Shown: piece by piece, positions 6,561-9,138 of the stretch | Layout of the letters: each line of letters starts with the position of its first letter | How positions within the stretch are numbered: the stretch's first letter is position 1 | From: Paracoccaceae bacterium | GTDB taxonomy: Bacteria > Pseudomonadota > Alphaproteobacteria > Rhodobacterales > Rhodobacteraceae | Direction of reading: 5' to 3' | DNA: 9,138 bases | Assembly: GCA_902525995.1 (NCBI GenBank) | Contig: CABZJG010000064.1 | Coordinates: forward strand, 1-9,138 | The notes under the pieces: model-generated | The model's input: only the letters and a program-made list of their open reading frames with translations | Told to the model about the DNA's origin: nothing | The model's database searches: none | Made by a program: the position numbers and the translations under genes

Positions 6561-7579
6561 TATGAAATTGGAAATTGACCATCATAAATCGGATCAAGTG
6601 TCTCGGTTTCGAACAGTGAAGATACTGAAGTACCATTCCAGATATTCAAAATCGCTTGGGCAAACATTGGCGCTGTGGGCACAATGCGAATATTAGGAGC
6701 CGCTTTGACAGGGTCGCTGGCCTCGATGGAATCGGTGATGACCAAAGATTTCATCACCGATTTTGAAATCCGCTCGACTGCCGGACCCGACAGGACGCCA
6801 TGGGTGATATAGGAGTGCACTTCCGAGGCTCCGTTTTCGAGCAAAACCTCAGCGGCTTTGCACAGCGTGCCAGCGGTGTCGCAAATATCATCAACGATGA
6901 TACATTTTTTACCTTCCACATTCCCGATCACGGTCATTTCGGCCACTTCGCCATGTTTCTCACGGCGCTTGTCCACGATGGACAACGGCGCGCTGATCCG
7001 TTTGGCCAACTCACGCGCGCGGGCCACACCGCCCACATCGGGCGAAACCACCATCACGTCATCAAGATCACCTTTGAACTGGTGCAGAATATCAAGAGCG
7101 AAAATCGGCGAGGCATAAAGGTTATCGACGGGGATATCGAAAAATCCCTGAATTTGCGCCGCGTGCAAATCCATCGTCAAGACGCGCTCGATACCGGCTT
7201 TGACCAGCATATTGGCCACCAGCTTGGCACTGATCGGGGTACGGGCTTTTGAACGCCGATCTTGCCGCGCATAGCCAAAATAGGGAATAACCGCAGTGAT
7301 CCGACTGGCTGAAGATCGCTGTAGGGCGTCTGCCATGATCAAAAGCTCCATCAGGTTGTCATTGGCAGGATTTGATGTGGACTGGATCACAAACATATCT
7401 TCGCCGCGCACATTCTCATAGACTTCAACGAAAATTTCCTGGTCGTTAAACCGCTCAACACGGGCATCTACCAAGCCCACATTAAGGCCGCGATGAAGCG
7501 ACATGCGCCGCGAAATAGCGTTGGCTAGAGTCAGGTTTGCATTCCCCGAGATTAGCTTTGGTTCAGTAATTGTCGGCAT
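6560..7579 (-). CDS. prs: Ribose-phosphate pyrophosphokinase (PRPP synthetase)
   Basis: Prs transfers pyrophosphate from ATP to ribose 5-phosphate, giving PRPP for purine, pyrimidine, NAD, histidine and tryptophan synthesis in the cytoplasm. The ATG at 7579 gives 339 residues starting MPTITEPKLISGNANL. An in-frame ATG at 7627 would add 16 residues unlike the family and has no better ribosome site. Motifs seen are FNDQEIFVE at 44-52 (ATP contact), RQDRR at 105-109, DLHAAQIQGFF with catalytic H139, the flexible-loop KRREK at 204-208, and the PRPP loop VDDICDTAGTL at 229-239. The protein is somewhat longer than the roughly 315 residues of enteric Prs, with an extended N-terminus and a C-terminal NGTSVSSLFETETLDPIYDG, as I recall from other alphaproteobacteria. 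It appears monocistronic within the window and converges on amtB. Confidence 0.96.
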   Translation of the reverse strand: MPTITEPKLISGNANLTLANAISRRMSLHRGLNVGLVDARVERFNDQEIFVEVYENVRGEDMFVIQSTSNPANDNLMELLIMADALQRSSASRITAVIPYFGYARQDRRSKARTPISAKLVANMLVKAGIERVLTMDLHAAQIQGFFDIPVDNLYASPIFALDILHQFKGDLDDVMVVSPDVGGVARARELAKRISAPLSIVDKRREKHGEVAEMTVIGNVEGKKCIIVDDICDTAGTLCKAAEVLLENGASEVHSYITHGVLSGPAVERISKSVMKSLVITDSIEASDPVKAAPNIRIVPTAPMFAQAILNIWNGTSVSSLFETETLDPIYDGQFPIS

Positions 7580-7587
7580 ATAACTTT

Positions 7588-7592
7588 TCCCC
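7588..7592 (-). promoter_or_regulatory. Ribosome binding site that decides the prs start
   Basis: On the minus strand GGGGA lies eight bases before ATG 7579. This favours that start over the upstream ATG at 7627. Confidence 0.7.
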
Positions 7593-7620
7593 AGATGCTC
7601 TATGTGACAGATTCGTGACG

Positions 7621-7648
7621 TTGACACCGCTTAGCACGGCGTTATTGT
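7621..7648 (+). promoter_or_regulatory. Sigma-70-type promoter for the isomerase-hydrolase operon
   Basis: A perfect -35 TTGACA (7621-7626) is followed after 16 bases by TATTGT (7643-7648), four of six matches to the -10 consensus. Transcription would start near 7655, shortly before the Shine-Dalgarno at 7670. The spacing is one base under the optimum, and this was judged by eye. Confidence 0.5.
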
Positions 7649-7669
7649 CTGGCAAAGTGGTGGATGTAC

Positions 7670-7676
7670 AGGAGAG
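7670..7676 (+). promoter_or_regulatory. Strong ribosome binding site fixing a TTG start
   Basis: AGGAGAG lies five bases before TTG at 7682, with core GGAG seven bases away. The alternative ATG at 7664 lies upstream of this site and would have the Shine-Dalgarno inside its own coding sequence. Confidence 0.75.
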
Positions 7677-7681
7677 AGAAT

Positions 7682-8281
7682 TTGCCAAAGATTGAGTACT
7701 ATTTTTCGGTCATTTCACCCTATACCTATCTCGCGGGCGAAAGATTAAGCGATGTTGCAGCGCGCCACAGCGCCAATGTCGTGTACCGGCCACTAGATGT
7801 GGTGGCGCTTTTTGCGCGCACGGGCGGCGTGGTTCCCAAAGAGCGCCACATCAGCCGCCGTGAGTATAGATTACAAGAACTTACACGTCAGTCAAAAAAA
7901 GTAGGTCTGCCTTTAAACTTAAGCCCTGCGCATTGGCCAACTAATCAGGCACCGGCCTCTTATGCTTTTATCGCGGCCAAAAACAGCGGCGGTAGTGATC
8001 TGGGCACATTGGTTCATGCGATGACCCGTGCCTGCTGGGCAGAAGATCGCAATATTGCCGAAGATGATGTCATCCGTGACTGCCTCGCCGCTGCAGGCTT
8101 TGATCCTGATTTGGCCAGTGGCGGGTTGCTGCAAGGGGCCGAAGAATATGCCGCCAACCTAGAAGCCGCAGTGGACGCTGGCGCCTTTGGTGCGCCGTTT
8201 TATATTGTGGACAGGGATCAAAGGTTTTGGGGACAGGACCGGCTTGAAGATCTTGATGCACATTTGTCTGGTAGGCTTTAA
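7682..8281 (+). CDS. 2-hydroxychromene-2-carboxylate isomerase family protein (DsbA-like, GST-kappa fold)
   Basis: Members of this family carry a thioredoxin fold with a helical insert, and the characterised ones use glutathione to isomerise 2-hydroxychromene-2-carboxylate in naphthalene breakdown. The product, 199 residues from the TTG start, begins MPKIEYYFSVISPYTYLAGERL; the serine at 12 matches the catalytic or glutathione-activating Ser of the family, and no CxxC is present. The end, GAPFYIVDRDQRFWGQDRLE (170-189) then DLDAHL, is a family hallmark with the cis-proline at P172. Other visible marks are RPLDVVALF at 36-44 and HWPTNQAPAS at 84-93. No aromatic-degradation genes lie nearby, so the real substrate is unknown and the name denotes family only. 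The stop overlaps the next start as TAATG. Confidence 0.88.
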   Translation: MPKIEYYFSVISPYTYLAGERLSDVAARHSANVVYRPLDVVALFARTGGVVPKERHISRREYRLQELTRQSKKVGLPLNLSPAHWPTNQAPASYAFIAAKNSGGSDLGTLVHAMTRACWAEDRNIAEDDVIRDCLAAAGFDPDLASGGLLQGAEEYAANLEAAVDAGAFGAPFYIVDRDQRFWGQDRLEDLDAHLSGRL

Positions 8282-9096
8282 TGCCAATTGAAAACCGCGC
8301 TGGGCATTTGACCCACCATACGCAGTCGGACGGTGACGGCAAACCGGTGTTAATGCTGCATTGCACGATGGGCAACGCGGGTGTATGGCGGGGGCTAATC
8401 GAGCATCTTGGCCCTGATCACCGTTTTACTGCCTTTGACATGCCCGGCCATGGCAAATCTGCGCCATGGCACCAAAAGGGCGACTTTCATACTATCACCA
8501 CTGAGATCGCCAAAACATTTCTAGATCAGCCAATGGATTTGATCGGGCATTCTTACGGCGGCACAATTGCAGTAAGGCTGGCGCTTGAGCTGCCAAAGAT
8601 GGTGCGCTCCTTGGTGCTGATTGAGCCAGTGCTGATCAATCTTGCCTTTGCCGACAATCCAGAGCTTAAAGCTCTTTATGCCCAAGATCATCAAGGGTTC
8701 GAAGAGGCTTGGCAGCGCGGTGATCTGGAAACGGCAGCGCGCGAGTTTTCACGCTTGTGGGGTGATAGCCGCCCTTGGCAAGATGTGCCGGAGCGCGCAA
8801 AGCAGACAATGATCGATAAAATTGGTATGATCAAAGCGGGCGAGCATAATGTAATCGGGGATCGTTACGGGTTTTCCAAACCCGGCCGGTTGGCCGCTGT
8901 TGATGTGCCGGTGCTGCTGATTGAAGGGGCGGCATCGCATCTGAGCGCAGGGGCCGTGAATACAGCGCTTCAACACCGCCTGCCGCAGGCGCAGCGCAGA
9001 GTGATAGAGGATGCGGGACATATGGTGCCGATCACCCATGCGGCGAAAACTGCACAGGCGATTGACGGGTTTTGGCAGGGCATCGGCACACAATAA
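8281..9096 (+). CDS. Alpha/beta hydrolase
   Basis: This 271-residue cytoplasmic protein (no signal peptide) has the alpha/beta hydrolase core. The oxyanion region is MLHCTMGNAGVW at 25-36, with HC where most relatives have HG. FDMPGHGKS lies at 52-60, the nucleophile elbow GHSYGG with S91 at 89-94, and the histidine loop EDAGHM with H247. A cap region covers about 120-200. The usual acid after the later strand is not evident: LLIEGAASH (212-220) has serine where GxxD is expected. E115 in LVLIEP, 24 residues after S91, could serve instead. The gene starts on the last base of the preceding stop, so the two are very likely translated together. The substrate is unknown; esterase, lactonase or C-C hydrolase activity are all possible. 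Confidence 0.9.
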   Translation: MPIENRAGHLTHHTQSDGDGKPVLMLHCTMGNAGVWRGLIEHLGPDHRFTAFDMPGHGKSAPWHQKGDFHTITTEIAKTFLDQPMDLIGHSYGGTIAVRLALELPKMVRSLVLIEPVLINLAFADNPELKALYAQDHQGFEEAWQRGDLETAAREFSRLWGDSRPWQDVPERAKQTMIDKIGMIKAGEHNVIGDRYGFSKPGRLAAVDVPVLLIEGAASHLSAGAVNTALQHRLPQAQRRVIEDAGHMVPITHAAKTAQAIDGFWQGIGTQ

Positions 9097-9138
9097 GCCG
9101 TTTTTCCAGAGCTGATGAGTGATTGCCTAATTCTACAG

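Noticed and set aside
7580..7627. Longer prs start at ATG 7627 (355 residues)
   Set aside because: The extra 16 residues do not resemble family N-termini as I know them, and the good ribosome site lies before ATG 7579.
7664..7681. ATG start at 7664 for the isomerase-like gene
   Set aside because: It would place the strong AGGAGAG ribosome site inside the gene; family members begin near the TTG at 7682.

Overview
The window reads as ordinary, densely coded chromosome of an alphaproteobacterium, most likely a marine or Roseobacter-type member of the Rhodobacterales. This rests on remembered family resemblance, not a search: the Prs N-terminus, the PBP1A-family glycosyltransferase with a two-cysteine insert, the mlaA-mlaC pair without mlaFED beside it, and the glnK-amtB pair all look like that group. 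No rRNA, tRNA, CRISPR, insertion sequence, phage gene or integration scar was seen.

Layout. (1) Bases 1-801, minus strand: the N-terminal membrane domain of a PrtD-like type I secretion ABC exporter, cut by the window edge so that its ATPase domain is missing. (2) 802-979: AT-rich divergent intergenic region with a short inverted repeat. (3) 980-2318, plus strand: mlaA (outer-membrane lipoprotein) overlapping mlaC (periplasmic phospholipid carrier) by 8 bases. (4) 2339-4501, minus strand: a class A penicillin-binding protein, convergent with mlaC across 20 bases. (5) 4502-4769: divergent intergenic region with several dyads. (6) 4770-6458, plus strand: glnK-amtB, closed by a strong intrinsic terminator. 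(7) 6560-7579, minus strand: prs. (8) 7580-7681: divergent control region. (9) 7682-9096, plus strand: a two-gene operon of a DsbA-fold 2-hydroxychromene-2-carboxylate-isomerase-like protein and an alpha/beta hydrolase, overlapping by one base. The last 42 bases (9097-9138) hold nothing recognisable.

How the genes work together. MlaA and MlaC are two parts of the retrograde phospholipid pathway that keeps the outer leaflet of the outer membrane free of phospholipid; the inner-membrane MlaFED partners must lie elsewhere. The neighbouring penicillin-binding protein builds the peptidoglycan between the same two membranes, but it is transcribed the other way and a functional link is only inferred. 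GlnK and AmtB form the classic ammonium-uptake module in which the PII protein gates the channel. Prs makes PRPP for nucleotide, histidine and tryptophan synthesis. The isomerase-like and hydrolase genes are probably co-translated and may act on one substrate, which cannot be named from sequence.

I found no convincing undescribed system. The items most worth a second look are the hydrolase that appears to lack the usual catalytic acid but has a glutamate 24 residues after its nucleophile, the cluster of dyads upstream of glnK with no sigma-54 promoter in sight, and the cysteine-flanked insert in the glycosyltransferase domain.
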